The notes: generated by a model from the sequence alone, not told the origin. Counted from the first letter of the stretch, positions 1 to 10,400 are shown. The stretch: 57,642 nt of DNA from Prevotellaceae bacterium UBA1746 (GCA_905369775.1 CAJPJR010000009.1:1-57642); one strand, 5' to 3'. Numbers and translations are program-made.

Positions 1-557
1 TGATCGCATTGGTCATACTGGCTTTTCAGCTTGCTCTGTTCTTGCTCGATTTCGCTAATACGGGCGTTGTTCGAATAATATCCTTCCTCTACATCGTCAT
101 ACTCCTCATTGTATGCATACTGCTCTTTGTTTTTTTCCAACTCATCGAACTGGTCACTGAGTTGCTGCTTTTGATACTCGTAGTACTGCTGTACGGCGTG
201 AAGGAGGTTTCTGTAACCGGCCTTGATGTCGTTTTCATCAATTGAGGGTTGTGCCACGTGGCGGTTGGTCATAATCGTACCGTTGTTGTCGACGAAGAAA
301 CCGGTGCCGGACATCCACGAACAGTTGTTTCGGATCTCATTGACGTCGAGCGTGACGTTCTCCAAATCTCCGTCTTTGTCCAAATCAGAAAAGAACATGG
401 ACTGGCCGTTGGGAAGTTTGATTTTGTAGTAGTACTTGTTGAGAATGAGCACTACCCCACTTTTGTTCTCGTCGAAGAGTTCGGCCTGCGTCAATTCGCG
501 TTTGCAAGACGCGAACAACAGCAAGAGTAAGGCGAATAGGGGGAGAAGACGTTTCAT
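1..557 (-). CDS. Trypsin-like serine protease lipoprotein (partial, C-terminus off the left edge)
   Basis: The reading frame opens at an ATG at 557 and runs off the left edge, giving about 185 residues. It begins with a lipoprotein signal (MKRLLPLFALLLLLFASC), so the product should be lipidated and face the periplasm or cell surface. At about residues 84-105 the sequence SGTGFFVDNNGTIMTNRHV matches the segment of trypsin-like/HtrA-type proteases that carries the catalytic His (NRHV). The rest of the protease domain is outside the window. The last 60 visible residues are charged and rich in Gln, Glu and Tyr, as in a coiled coil inserted after the His strand. Asp and Ser of the triad are not visible, so activity cannot be judged. 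Confidence 0.75.
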   Translation of the reverse strand, partial: MKRLLPLFALLLLLFASCKRELTQAELFDENKSGVVLILNKYYYKIKLPNGQSMFFSDLDKDGDLENVTLDVNEIRNNCSWMSGTGFFVDNNGTIMTNRHVAQPSIDENDIKAGYRNLLHAVQQYYEYQKQQLSDQFDELEKNKEQYAYNEEYDDVEEGYYSNNARISEIEQEQSKLKSQYDQCD

Positions 558-719
558 ACTGTTGAATTTAAGACGGGTGTCAAGGTGTTCATTGAAAGGA
601 TTTGAATGTTGGCGCAAAGGTACAAAATATTCTATCCTCTCCTCTATTTTAGAATAAAAAATAAGCTCTATTTTCTCACCGACCGGGCCCCCGTCGCGCG
701 CAATTGGGTGCCCGATCAA

Positions 720-762
720 ACGAAACACCGCGTCCCCAATAGCGATGGGGACGCGGTGGAAG
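720..762 (-). terminator. Rho-independent terminator for the aspartic protease gene
   Basis: A perfect 12-bp stem (726-737 with 747-758) encloses a 9-nt loop. On the minus strand it is followed by a T-rich stretch (TTTCGTTTG). It lies about 65 bp past the stop of the gene ending at 824. Confidence 0.7.
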
Positions 763-823
763 ATCTGATCGGTGCAGGAACGGGACGAAACCGTCGCTGC
801 GCTCCGTGCCGCTGAGGGGAAAT

Positions 824-1966
824 TCAATAACGGCGCATAGTGGTGGTTTCTTCCTGTCCGGTGCGGGCATTCACGAAAGTGACGGTGGCCTTGTTGCCGG
901 ACAAGGAGAGGAGTCCGCGCGTGGTGGCCGTTGCCAAGTCGATGGTGTCGAAGCGTTGCCCGTTGAGCGCCACGATGCGGTCACCTTGTTGGATGGGCAA
1001 TTCCTTGTTCCACACCACTCCGGCCACGATTTTCCCATCGAGGGTGGCGGTGGGAATCACTTCCCAATCGGCGAGATAAACATCGGCCGACGTTTTGCCG
1101 TCGTGAGGGAGGAAATAGAAGGTGCGTCGGCGGAAGTCGATGGCGACATCGCCATATTCGAGCAAGCGCGCTCCAATGCGCGAATCGTGTCCGCCTGTGG
1201 TGACAGCGGCGACGTTGCGAAAATCGAAACCGGCCAGACGGAGATGCGGCACCTTGACGCGGTGTTTGAGTGTGGGCGGTTCGATGCCCGAAGCCCCCAT
1301 GGAAAGTGAACCCATGGCCGAAGCCTGCGTGCGGAAGGCGCTGCCGGCTTGCGACAGTCGCGCGTAGTTGCGCACCGAGGGTTCGTAGAGAGCATGTGCC
1401 CCGAGGTCGAACATGACGGTATCGACCACCGCTTTGTCGAGTCGCACCTCGATCATGGGCACGTAGGGATCGGGCAGGAGGGGCGTGGCGTGCGAGAAAT
1501 CGAGTCCGAGGCTATCGGTGAGTGTGGTGAAGACAAAGGTGCGGGTCGCGCGGCTGAGTTTGACAATGCCCATTTGCATGAGATTGTAGCCCAGGATGCC
1601 GTCAATACCAAAGCGCTCGGTGGGACTGCCCTCGGGCCAGCACATGGCGGCGACATTGCGGAAGTCGACACTGCCGAGTCGAAGGGAATCGAGCTGAGCC
1701 ATGCGTGCTGTGACGGGGCGGCCGTTGGAATCTTGTCCGGTTTGTGCCTCACCGAGTGTGATGTGGGCACGGCGAGCAAAGGAGTAGCTCACGCAACAGG
1801 GTGCACCGGTGTCGAGGAGGAAGCGACCTCGGGTACCGTTGACGGTGACATCGACCATGAATTTGCCATTTTGCTCCACATAGGGCACGACGGCACGAAA
1901 ACGCTGTGCAGTGCCGGCGAGGGGCAGCAGGGCGATGAGCAGAAGGAGAAGGCGGAAGATGCGCAT
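824..1966 (-). CDS. Retropepsin-like aspartic protease with C-terminal PDZ domain
   Basis: 380 residues. A signal peptide (MRIFRLLLLLIALLPLAGTAQ) directs export. FLLDTGAPCCVS at about 50-60 carries the DTG of an aspartyl protease lobe, and a second lobe has VMFDLGAH near residue 187, where Thr of DTG is replaced by Leu. About residues 290-360 form a PDZ-like domain (QQGDRIVALNGQRFD). This is the aspartyl protease/PDZ layout common in Bacteroidetes, with the two pepsin-like halves in one chain. The substrate is unknown. The gene follows the thioredoxin-like gene by 87 bp on the same strand and probably shares its transcript. The altered second DTG leaves catalytic competence open. Confidence 0.8.
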   Translation of the reverse strand: MRIFRLLLLLIALLPLAGTAQRFRAVVPYVEQNGKFMVDVTVNGTRGRFLLDTGAPCCVSYSFARRAHITLGEAQTGQDSNGRPVTARMAQLDSLRLGSVDFRNVAAMCWPEGSPTERFGIDGILGYNLMQMGIVKLSRATRTFVFTTLTDSLGLDFSHATPLLPDPYVPMIEVRLDKAVVDTVMFDLGAHALYEPSVRNYARLSQAGSAFRTQASAMGSLSMGASGIEPPTLKHRVKVPHLRLAGFDFRNVAAVTTGGHDSRIGARLLEYGDVAIDFRRRTFYFLPHDGKTSADVYLADWEVIPTATLDGKIVAGVVWNKELPIQQGDRIVALNGQRFDTIDLATATTRGLLSLSGNKATVTFVNARTGQEETTTMRRY

Positions 1967-2053
1967 AAGAGATGGATTGAAAGAAAAACAGCGGCCACTC
2001 CCCGTGGGGCCGGAAGCGACACGGGGAGCGGCGTGAATGGAGGGGAAGGCAGA

Positions 2054-3520
2054 TCAGCGAGTGGGAACTTTCGCGATCTCATCGAGCAGGCGTTCGGTGG
2101 GATAGTAGCCCACGATGCTGCCTACTTTGGTGCCGTCGGGGTTGAGGATGAGCATGGTGGGGAAGGAATTGATGCCGAACTGTTTGGACACGGCCGGTCC
2201 CTCTCCCTTTTCCATGTCGATTTGGAGATTGACGAAACGGGCATTGAGCACTTTGCCCACTTCGGGCTGCGGGAAGACTTCGCGAGCGAGTTTCTTGCAG
2301 GGGCCACACCAACTGGTGTAGCAGTCCACGAAGACCTGTTTGCCTTCCTTGGCAGCTTTGGCCAGGGCATCTTTGAGCGAGAGCTGCTCGAAGTTCACTC
2401 CGTCGTGCTTCTCGAGTCGATCGGCGAGGAACCCGAGTCGTTTGCCGGCTTCGCCGGGGTTGCGGGTTGCCGCTTCTCGGAGATAGGCCACGACTTGCTT
2501 CGTCTGTTCGGCCGTCATGTCGGGAAAATCGAAGGTGAGTTCGTAGGACGGGCGATCGTAGCGGAAGGCATCACCCTTGGCGCGCATGTAGTCAAGCAGT
2601 TCGGCGATGCGCTTTTCTCCGCGCAACTGCGCCAATTTGCAGGCAACATAAACGACGGAGGTGTCGGGAACGTTGGCACGGCGGGCATCGATTTGCAGTC
2701 CGAGCACGGCATCGGCGTTGTAGGGGGTGGAACCGGCGGCATAACCGGCGGCTTCGGCGTAGAAGAGACTCTCGACGAAATCATTGACCTTCTGTCCGTT
2801 GTTTTTCACGAACTCCTCTTTGTTGTCGAGCAGATTTTTGTAAAGCGGACTTTCGCGATCGGTGATGAGTTTGGAGACGACGAACCAGTTTTCGGCTTTG
2901 GAGTAGTCTTTGGGTTTGAGTGTGGCCACGTATTCTTGCGCCACCTTGTCGAATTGTTCTTTGTAGTCAGCCAGATTAAGATCATAGAGATAGGCGAGGA
3001 GCGTCTTTTTGTCGCGCTTACCTTTCTTATAGGCGGCTTCGAGTCCGGGGAGAGAAGTTTTGGGCGAGAGGGCGCGCATGACATCTTCTTTGAATTCGGG
3101 CAATTTCTTACCGCCCACAATGCGCAAGAGGATGTTGCCGTCGGCATCAAGCACGAGGAAGTGGGCAAAGCGACGAATGTCGTAGCGCTTGGCGACGGCT
3201 GCGTTGGCGCGCTTGCTCACGTCGATGTAGAGATTGACGAAATTGCGGTTCATGTAGTCGGCAAACTCGGCATCGGAGAAGACGTATTTGTTCATGCCGT
3301 GGCAGGGAATGGCCCAGTCGGCGAAGCAGTTGAAGAAAATGGGCTTTTTCTCGGCGCGGGCACGGGCCAGGGCCTCATCGAGCGTGTAGACATAGTTGAG
3401 TTTTACGTCGGCTTTGACGCGGTCGCCGTACATGCTGGGTTCGGGTTGTGCGACGACGCCCAAAGGAGCCAACGCGCCTGCTGAAAGACAGAGCGAAAAA
3501 AGGAGATGACGGAGAGACAT
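2054..3520 (-). CDS. Exported protein with two thioredoxin-like domains
   Basis: 488 residues with a signal peptide ending near VVAQP. The N-terminal thioredoxin fold (about 48-135) has WAIPCHGM where CxxC is expected, so it holds a single Cys and is unlikely to be a redox domain. The C-terminal fold (about 385-488) has the full active site SWCGPCKKL and the cis-Pro motif INSFPTMLI. The middle 200 residues look helical and may act as a scaffold. Family knowledge suggests a periplasmic disulfide reductase or chaperone-like role; partners are unknown. It is the first gene of a minus-strand pair with the aspartic protease at 824. A thiol-disulfide protein next to secreted proteases suggests envelope protein quality control, which is inference. 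Confidence 0.8.
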   Translation of the reverse strand: MSLRHLLFSLCLSAGALAPLGVVAQPEPSMYGDRVKADVKLNYVYTLDEALARARAEKKPIFFNCFADWAIPCHGMNKYVFSDAEFADYMNRNFVNLYIDVSKRANAAVAKRYDIRRFAHFLVLDADGNILLRIVGGKKLPEFKEDVMRALSPKTSLPGLEAAYKKGKRDKKTLLAYLYDLNLADYKEQFDKVAQEYVATLKPKDYSKAENWFVVSKLITDRESPLYKNLLDNKEEFVKNNGQKVNDFVESLFYAEAAGYAAGSTPYNADAVLGLQIDARRANVPDTSVVYVACKLAQLRGEKRIAELLDYMRAKGDAFRYDRPSYELTFDFPDMTAEQTKQVVAYLREAATRNPGEAGKRLGFLADRLEKHDGVNFEQLSLKDALAKAAKEGKQVFVDCYTSWCGPCKKLAREVFPQPEVGKVLNARFVNLQIDMEKGEGPAVSKQFGINSFPTMLILNPDGTKVGSIVGYYPTERLLDEIAKVPTR

Positions 3521-3550
3521 ATAGAAAATAGTCTATTCAAAAGGAGTTAT

Positions 3551-3608
3551 CGGAAAAAGAAAAACAGCAGATACTCGAAACCGACGCAAATCGGCGGCTC
3601 CGAGTATC
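3551..3608 (-). terminator. Terminator at the end of the SusC/SusD operon
   Basis: An 8-bp stem (3570-3577 with 3601-3608) contains an inner CCGA/TCGG pair. On the minus strand it runs straight into TTTTTCTTTTTCC. It lies 28 bp past the stop of the last gene of the operon. Confidence 0.75.
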
Positions 3609-3635
3609 GGCCGAGGCGATGTGCCACGAGGAGTC

Positions 3636-4643
3636 TCACTTGAGATCCTTGACACAACGCACGCTGTAGAGTACGGGACGGTAGTTGTTGGCTACTCGAC
3701 TGGTGCCACGCCACACTTTGGTGGTGAAATGATCGGAGAGTCGGACGTAGGCAGCCGGAATGGAGTCTTGCAACATGGTAGAGGTGGCGGTCCAGAAGTA
3801 CCAGGCCTTGCCTTTGTTCTCGTAGAAGTTGCCTGCCTCGCGCTGGTAGAGGTTGCCACCGGTGCGGCGGGCGTCGAATCCGGTTTTTCCTCCCACGCTG
3901 AGCAAGGTGGCGAGTCCCTCGCCGCGCCAAGCCTCGTTGCGCTCCACCTCACGAGCGGGCAAACCGAGTGTACGTTCAAGCTGTTTCCAATCCTCGTCGG
4001 TGGGCAGGCGCCATCCCTCGGGTGCTACGCGTTGTGCCTCCGCAAAGGTATAGAGAAATCCGTTTTTCGCCACATAACCGCCGTTTTCTTTTTCGGTCTT
4101 TTCGAAATTGGCCAGTCCTGCTTTGTGCCGGGCCTCAGGAAGTTCGGCGTATTTGAGGAGTCGCACGGTGAGCGTGTCGTCAAAGGCAGGGTTGAGGTAC
4201 TTGATGTTCTCACGCACTTCGGCCACGGTCATGCGTCCGCGCTTGAGCTGCTTGAGGAAACCTTCGACCCAGGGCGCGATGGGAGTGCCATCGACCTCCC
4301 AACCGTTGTATTTCGGATCGTGGAAGAGATGATCGATCACCTCGATAATGGCGGCGTCGTCGGGCACGATTTTGGTGAGATCGACGGGACGTTCGTCCCA
4401 GGTGTAAGCTCCGTCGAGGCTGTACCCGTTGGGCGCGTAGCGCAGATTTTCGGCCATCCAAAGTTGATTGCCGATGCGCACGGTACGGTAGACGTTGTTG
4501 TCGCGGGGGTCGGTGAAGTTCTCTCCGGGTTGCACCGCGGAGAGATTATATTGCGTCGCTTTCGGTTCGTCCTCGCCGCACGATGTCAGGCAAAGTGCTG
4601 CGGCGGAGAGGAGAGCGAAACAGAGAGGTTTGAAGATAGACAT
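3636..4643 (-). CDS. FISUMP-domain lipoprotein
   Basis: 335 residues from the ATG at 4643. This start is preferred over one 30 bp upstream because it gives a clean lipoprotein signal (MSIFKPLCFALLSAAALCLTSC). YRTVRIGNQLWMAENLRY at about 55-72 is the hallmark of the Fibrobacter succinogenes major paralogous domain, and the C-terminal part (GWRLPTDEDWKQLE, then YFWTATS, then YSVRCVKD) matches the rest of it. The domain is related to formylglycine-enzyme-like and C-type-lectin folds and is typical of surface lipoproteins, with unknown activity. It is the last gene of the SusC/SusD operon, 34 bp after its neighbour, so it is probably a surface accessory of that uptake system. Confidence 0.85.
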   Translation of the reverse strand: MSIFKPLCFALLSAAALCLTSCGEDEPKATQYNLSAVQPGENFTDPRDNNVYRTVRIGNQLWMAENLRYAPNGYSLDGAYTWDERPVDLTKIVPDDAAIIEVIDHLFHDPKYNGWEVDGTPIAPWVEGFLKQLKRGRMTVAEVRENIKYLNPAFDDTLTVRLLKYAELPEARHKAGLANFEKTEKENGGYVAKNGFLYTFAEAQRVAPEGWRLPTDEDWKQLERTLGLPAREVERNEAWRGEGLATLLSVGGKTGFDARRTGGNLYQREAGNFYENKGKAWYFWTATSTMLQDSIPAAYVRLSDHFTTKVWRGTSRVANNYRPVLYSVRCVKDLK

Positions 4644-4677
4644 AACGATGGGGAGATGAATGGGTGAGGTCACCCGG

Positions 4678-5760
4678 TTATTGTTCGTTCAGACGATTGT
4701 AGTCGAGGTTCACCCCGAGTTCGCCGGTGACGAAGCGGCGCAGGATTTCGTACTTGGCCATGACAACCGGGAGATGTCCGTAGCGCTGACGGAATCCGCC
4801 GTCGCCCAACCAAAGCATGGCCTTGATGAAGTATTCGCGGTCTTCGTCGGCATCGCGGGGGGCGAATGAACCGGTTTGATTCCAACCGCGGATGAAGCCG
4901 AAGGCACCGATCTCATTGAGCATTTTGTCGCGAATCTCGATGGCTTCGTCCTCACTTTCGACGGTGGGGGCTCCGCTGCCGAGGTCCTTGAGCAAGAGCG
5001 TCACCAGGTCTTCGTGATCAAAAGGTGTGTAGGGCGGTTGATCATAAAGGGCATTGACCGAAAGGACGTAGCTCTTCTTTCCCATCTCCATCACGGTGGG
5101 GCAAGGCGAGGTTTCGTTGAGTCGTTTCCAATCGAGGTCATACCATCCTTTTTGACTGCTGACATCGGCAAATTCTCCGCAGAGTTCGCGGTTGGCCTTG
5201 ATGCGATCGCTGACCATGCTGTTGACGATTTCGGCGATTTGGGCTTTGACCGAATCAGGCTGGGTGATGTCTTTGACCTGTGCGAGCACCAGGGTGCGGA
5301 AACCCACGTGGTAGACGGGTTTCTCAACCTTGTTGGCCGAAGAGACGGTGAGGGTGTCGGCCAGCAGGACGGAGAAGGGGCGCATGGGCCGGCTGATCTT
5401 GGCCAGATAGGCATCGACGAATTGCAAGGCGCGGAGCTGCTCTTCGGGGGTGCGGAGGTAATTGTAACGATATTCGACTCCTCGGCTGTAGCCGAAGAAG
5501 GTCCAATTGAGATCGACCGTTTCATAACGTCGCGACGCACTGTCGGCAGGCGATGCGCCGCCGTGCACGGCCACGGTGTCGTTGAAATAGACGGGGACAC
5601 CATATTTTTTATAGATTTCGTAGCGGGCATGCTGTACGGGGTCGGCAGCATTGTCTACCACTTGGAAATCGCGCTCAAAGGTGACAGCGGGTGTGATGCT
5701 CTCTTCGCTTTTGCAGGCGAAGAAAAGCAACGGCAGGAGAAGAAGCAGGAGCTGTTTCAT
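4678..5760 (-). CDS. SusC/SusD-associated lipoprotein, possibly related to putative zinc metallopeptidases
   Basis: 360 residues with a lipoprotein signal (MKQLLLLLLPLLFFAC). The order and flavour of the sequence, with YGVPVYFNDT early and PVVMAKYEILRRFVTGELG at the end, resemble a family of lipoproteins encoded beside SusC/SusD genes, some annotated as putative zinc-binding metallopeptidases. No HExxH is present; the only His-Glu pair is FDHEDLVTLL, which lacks the second His. I therefore call it a binding or structural lipoprotein rather than an enzyme. It is the third gene of the operon, 48 bp after susD, and probably sits on the outer-membrane face with SusD. Confidence 0.6.
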   Translation of the reverse strand: MKQLLLLLLPLLFFACKSEESITPAVTFERDFQVVDNAADPVQHARYEIYKKYGVPVYFNDTVAVHGGASPADSASRRYETVDLNWTFFGYSRGVEYRYNYLRTPEEQLRALQFVDAYLAKISRPMRPFSVLLADTLTVSSANKVEKPVYHVGFRTLVLAQVKDITQPDSVKAQIAEIVNSMVSDRIKANRELCGEFADVSSQKGWYDLDWKRLNETSPCPTVMEMGKKSYVLSVNALYDQPPYTPFDHEDLVTLLLKDLGSGAPTVESEDEAIEIRDKMLNEIGAFGFIRGWNQTGSFAPRDADEDREYFIKAMLWLGDGGFRQRYGHLPVVMAKYEILRRFVTGELGVNLDYNRLNEQ

Positions 5761-5808
5761 GAACGATGTAGCTTAATGGGGAAATGAGTGATGAAGGTCG
5801 AGCCAGCA

Positions 5809-7434
5809 TTAGGGAGCGGGGCTCGGCGTGGGGTTGTCTTCGTCGTCGGCAGGGAGCACGGGCAGCGGTTTGGGCTGCTTCACCTCTTCGCGCTTGGGAC
5901 GAATATTGTTGGGCATGGGCACCTTGTCAAATTCGATGACCGAGAGCGGGATGGAGAACGTGTGCGCAGGATCGCCGGCGGGGAGCACGAAGGTGTGCGT
6001 GGTCAGGAAAGCATTGGAATTGGAGTAGGCATTGAAGACGTGCACGATGCTTTTCTGCTGCGGACGCGTGGCATTCACGGCATAGCGGCGCAGATCGAAC
6101 CAGCGTTGTCCTTCAAAACAGAATTCGCGGCGACGTTCGGCACGGATCTCCTCGACCAGTGCCGCTCCGGTGAGCGGCGTGGGCGTGTAGTCGGCGATGC
6201 GTCGCTGCTGCAAGCGGGCCAACGTGGCAGACGCCTCAGCATCTTTGCCCTGCATGGCCTGTGCTTCGGCCAAGTTCAGGTAAGCCTCCGATGCACGCAG
6301 CAAGAAACCGTCGGAGATGTGGTTCTCGCCCGTGACACGCTCATATTTATTGGAGAGCGAGATACTATCGGACAGGCCGTTGACGGAGAAAAAGACTTGT
6401 TTGCGCACGTCGGTGTCGACGTAGGAGTCATACAAATCGCGCGTGACGCAGAAATCTCCCGGTGCACCGGTGAGCGACGTACCTTTGTCTTGCGCGGCCA
6501 CATAGTTGGCACCTTGCGAGAAGAGAACTTCGGGGTTGTTGCGGGTGAGGAAGGGCTTACCCATCTGGAAATCGGTGAGTGCTGCCAGTTTCACGCGCGG
6601 ACTTTCCACCACGCGGCGTGCGGCTTGCTCCGCCTCGGTCCAACGCTGCATGTACAACAAGGTGCGGCTGAGCAAAACACCCGCGGCTTCGGCCGACGCC
6701 CGGTGCAAACGATAGCGATCAGGTTGGGGCGAAAGGGTGAGCTGTTCGACCGCCAAGTTCAAGTCGGCAACGATCTGCGCATAAACTTGTCCTGTGGTAG
6801 CACGTTCGAACTGGGTCGGTTTGTCCTTGTCGTGCTCCACATGCGGTGTGAGCTTGAGGGGCACGCAGAGATCGGTCGCGGCCGAATCAGGACGATAGGC
6901 TTTTCCGTAGAGATTGGCGAGCGCCAAATAGAACTGGGCGCGCGCAAAGTGTGCTTCGCCCTTCACCCGGTGATAGAGTGCTTCGTCCTCTTTGGTGGCG
7001 TGCGGCATTTCGTCGACAATGTCGATGATGTTGTTGGCGTGACTGATGCGCGAGTAGAGCGTTTTCCACGTCGCATCGTCGCCCGCCTTGTTGGTGGCAC
7101 CATAATTATAGCGCACATCTTGTTGCCAAGTGAAGTAACCGTAGAGGGGTGCCAGCGTGTTTGTCCACGCCGTGTTGGCGATGTTGCCCTGCTGCGAGGT
7201 GCCGGTGGTGTTGATGTCGTCGTCGAGTGCATTGACGAAACCATAAACGCCGGCATTCATGCCTTTATTGACTTCGTGGCTGCGAAGATAAACGTCGCCG
7301 ACGAGCAGTTCGTTGAGATCGGTGACGCTTTTCGCCACCACGAGATCTTGCGAGTATTGGTCGAGGAAGTCGTCGCAGCTCACCGTGGTGAGCGCGAGCA
7401 GGCCGAGACCGAGAGAAAAGATATACTGTTTCAT
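5809..7434 (-). CDS. SusD/RagB-family nutrient-binding lipoprotein
   Basis: 541 residues from the ATG at 7434; 12 in-frame codons upstream overlap the end of susC and are dropped. The lipoprotein signal is MKQYIFSLGLGLLALTTVSC, followed by DDFLDQYSQD, a typical SusD start. The N-terminal helical repeats (SHANNIIDIVDEMP, YLALANLYGKAY) and the C-terminal EEIRAERRREFCFEGQRWFDLRR are strong SusD/RagB signatures. SusD proteins cap a SusC channel and capture glycans, peptides or other ligands at the surface. The stop of susC lies 13 bp upstream, so the two are co-transcribed. No glycoside hydrolase, sulfatase or regulator accompanies the pair, so the ligand cannot be inferred. Confidence 0.95.
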   Translation of the reverse strand: MKQYIFSLGLGLLALTTVSCDDFLDQYSQDLVVAKSVTDLNELLVGDVYLRSHEVNKGMNAGVYGFVNALDDDINTTGTSQQGNIANTAWTNTLAPLYGYFTWQQDVRYNYGATNKAGDDATWKTLYSRISHANNIIDIVDEMPHATKEDEALYHRVKGEAHFARAQFYLALANLYGKAYRPDSAATDLCVPLKLTPHVEHDKDKPTQFERATTGQVYAQIVADLNLAVEQLTLSPQPDRYRLHRASAEAAGVLLSRTLLYMQRWTEAEQAARRVVESPRVKLAALTDFQMGKPFLTRNNPEVLFSQGANYVAAQDKGTSLTGAPGDFCVTRDLYDSYVDTDVRKQVFFSVNGLSDSISLSNKYERVTGENHISDGFLLRASEAYLNLAEAQAMQGKDAEASATLARLQQRRIADYTPTPLTGAALVEEIRAERRREFCFEGQRWFDLRRYAVNATRPQQKSIVHVFNAYSNSNAFLTTHTFVLPAGDPAHTFSIPLSVIEFDKVPMPNNIRPKREEVKQPKPLPVLPADDEDNPTPSPAP

Positions 7435-7447
7435 GAGGTGTGGCGAA

Positions 7448-10400
7448 TTAGAAGGTGATGCGTAAACCAAGTGTGTAGGACGGACGGAGCGAGAGTGCTG
7501 TTTGGATCGAGAAACCGTTTTGCGTGGGATCCTGTCCTTTGAGTTCCGACGACTTGAGGGTGAAGATATTCGTCACCGAGAAGTCGAGCGCGAGGTTGGA
7601 GAAAGGCATTTTCTTGAGTTGGCGCTGCGAGAACTGGTAGCGGAACGTGACGTTCGACAGGCGGAGATAGCTTCCCGACACCACGCGCACGTCGGCGTTG
7701 TCGTACATCGACCAATAGTTATCGGCGAAAGATTTGAAGCCTTTGAGTTCGCTGTTCGACGAGTTGCTCCAGTGGTAGCGATTGCGCTGGTACTCCGGAT
7801 CGCTGGGGCTGATGAGCGAGGGATAGTCCGTATGGCGCTCATCGCCGGGTCGGCGCCAACGGTCCACAAACTCCTTGCGCACATTGTTTTCCGACGAAAC
7901 GCCGTCGAGAATATCCTTATAGAGCGCGAATTTACGGATCTTGTTGCCGAGTGCATAGTTGAAGCTGGCAGCCAACGAGAGTTGTTTGTAGCGCACGGTG
8001 GTGTAGAACGATCCGCTGAGATTGGGTTCGCGACTTCCGCTGCGTGCCATGAGGAGCTGCATGATGCGGTCGAGCGTTTTTCCCTCGAGCAGATGCTGGC
8101 GATCCTTGTAGTCGTCGAAGAGCGGCAGTCCGTTGGTCGGATCGAGTCCGAGGAAGCGATAGCTGTAGAAGGTGCCGATGCTCTGTCCGTCGATCACCGC
8201 CGTACCGTTGAGATAGTCGTTGAGCGTGTAGTCATTGATGGATTTCGTTTCAATGCGGTTGTGCACCACCGAGTAGTTCGACGAAATCATCCACGACCAG
8301 TCGCGCGTTTTGATGGGATAGGCCGTGAGGTTGATGCTGAAGCCCTTGTTGTAGAGGTCGCTGCCGTTCATCACGTAGTTGTCCACCCCGTTGACCGACG
8401 AAACCGGGGTATTGTTGAAGGCGTCGTGCGTGTGTTTGTAGTAAGCTTCGACGCCGAGCGACACGCGATAGTCGAAGAGCGCAAGGTCAAAACCGGCATT
8501 GAATTGGTCAGTTTGCTCCCAACGCAGATTGGGGTTGGGGAGTGCAAAGACGCGTGCCACGTTCTCGCCGTAGTACGTGTCGACACTTTCCTGTCGGAGA
8601 AGCAGGTTGGGCGTCTGGTTGTCGACCATGTTGCCCGTCTTACCGTAGGAGGTGCGGAAACGCAGGTCACTCACCACGTCATAGCGGCGGAGTGCCAACT
8701 CTTTGAGGTTGAGCATTCCCGAAGCCGACCACACGGGCAAGAACTTCTCGTTGCTGCGCGAACCGAACTTGTTCGACGCATCGAAACGCGTGTTGGCGCT
8801 GAGCGACAAGAGACTGCCGTAAGAATAGGAAAGGATGGCGTAGCCGCTGAGACGATGCGTTTTGTCGGCCTTGATCGAAGGGGTGTTGCTCGCCAACCAC
8901 TTCGCGTAGTAGGGGAACTTCTGCACCTCCTCGGCCGTCATGTTCACATATTTCAGTCCGCGATCTTTATAGAAACCGCGCGTGTTGGTGCTAAACCCGT
9001 CGGTGTTCGACGTGTTCATTTCGTAACCCAGCGAGGCGCTCACCAGGTGTTTCTTGTCCGCTCCGAGGGCATGACGCAAGTTGGCCTGTGCGCGCAAGGT
9101 AAAGTTTTCGCTCACGTTGCGTCCCGAATTATACACCCCACCGTAGGGCAAATCGCTCTTTCCGTACTGTCCGGGGATGGGATCCACACCGTATTCACTG
9201 TTGCGGAGCTGCGCTACGTAGTTCGATTTCTCGCCAAACCACGTGTCGTTGTCGCTCGTGTTGCGCTGATAGGAAGTGGTGAGGGTGAAATCGAGGAGTT
9301 GACGGAAGCGATAGGTGAGATCGAGCGCAGCCATGATGCCGTTCGAGGAGTAGTTTTTCTCCGTGTTGTCGATCTCGTTGAGAATATTGTAGCGATATTT
9401 ATATTGTCCGTCCTTGTCGGTGCCCACGTTGTAGGCGTGGCGCTGATAGTAGTAGTACGATCCGTCGTTGTTGAAGGCGGGCAGCGCACGGGTGGTGCCG
9501 TAAGCGTAGCCCAGCGGATCAATTTCGCCGGGGAGCTGCTCTTTCTTCTGCACATTGGCGTTGAGTCGCACATTGGCCTGGATCACTTTGGCAATGCGCG
9601 TCTGCATGTTGAGCGAAGCCGTGTAGCGATCGTTGCGATGACGGAGCTGCACACCCTCTTCTTTGTTGTAGCCGAGCGAAGCATAGTAGCGCGCGGTCTC
9701 ACTTCCGCCCGAAAGCGAAATCGTGTGGTTGTGGTTGAACGTATCGTGGGTCAACAGTCCGAACCAATCCGTGTTGGCCGTCTCGGCCTGACGCGCCTCA
9801 GCCACGAAGGTGTCATAATCGATCTGTCCCGTGACGTAGCGGTGATACGCCCCCTCATATCCCACCATGGTCATGTGGTTGGGGAATGCATAGTGGAGGT
9901 TCACCAAGTCTTGTCCGAAGCGCACGCGCTCCTGCGAGTTCATCAGATTGATATTGCTGTCGGTATATCGCGGACGGGCGGTGTATTTGAACTGCGCATT
10001 GTAGGTGATGCGGGGCGGTCCCGGCTCACCTTTCTTTGTTGTCACGACAATCACACCGTTGGCCGCACGCGTTCCGTAGAGTGCAGTGGCGGCGGCATCT
10101 TTAAGCACGTCGACACGCTCGATGTCTTGGGGGTTGAGTCCCGAAATAGCGTTACCGATGTAGTTAATGTAGTCGGGGTCGTTGAGCTGTTCGTTGGTCA
10201 CATCGACAGGATCCGACAAGGGAATTCCGTCGAGCACCCACAGCGGTTCGCGATTGCCGATGAGGGTCGACGTACCGCGAATGCGCATGCGCGCCGTCGC
10301 ACCGACTTCACCGGAGTTCTGCATGAACACCATGTCGGGCACGCGCCCTTCGAGTGCCTGTTCGAGACTTGTCATGCCGGGCATGAGGATCTCGTCCATT

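Noticed and set aside
1349..3484. Long plus-strand open frame (711 codons) opposite the thioredoxin-like and protease genes
   Set aside because: It is the antisense shadow of well-supported minus-strand genes; the translation has no signal peptide, domain or sensible composition.
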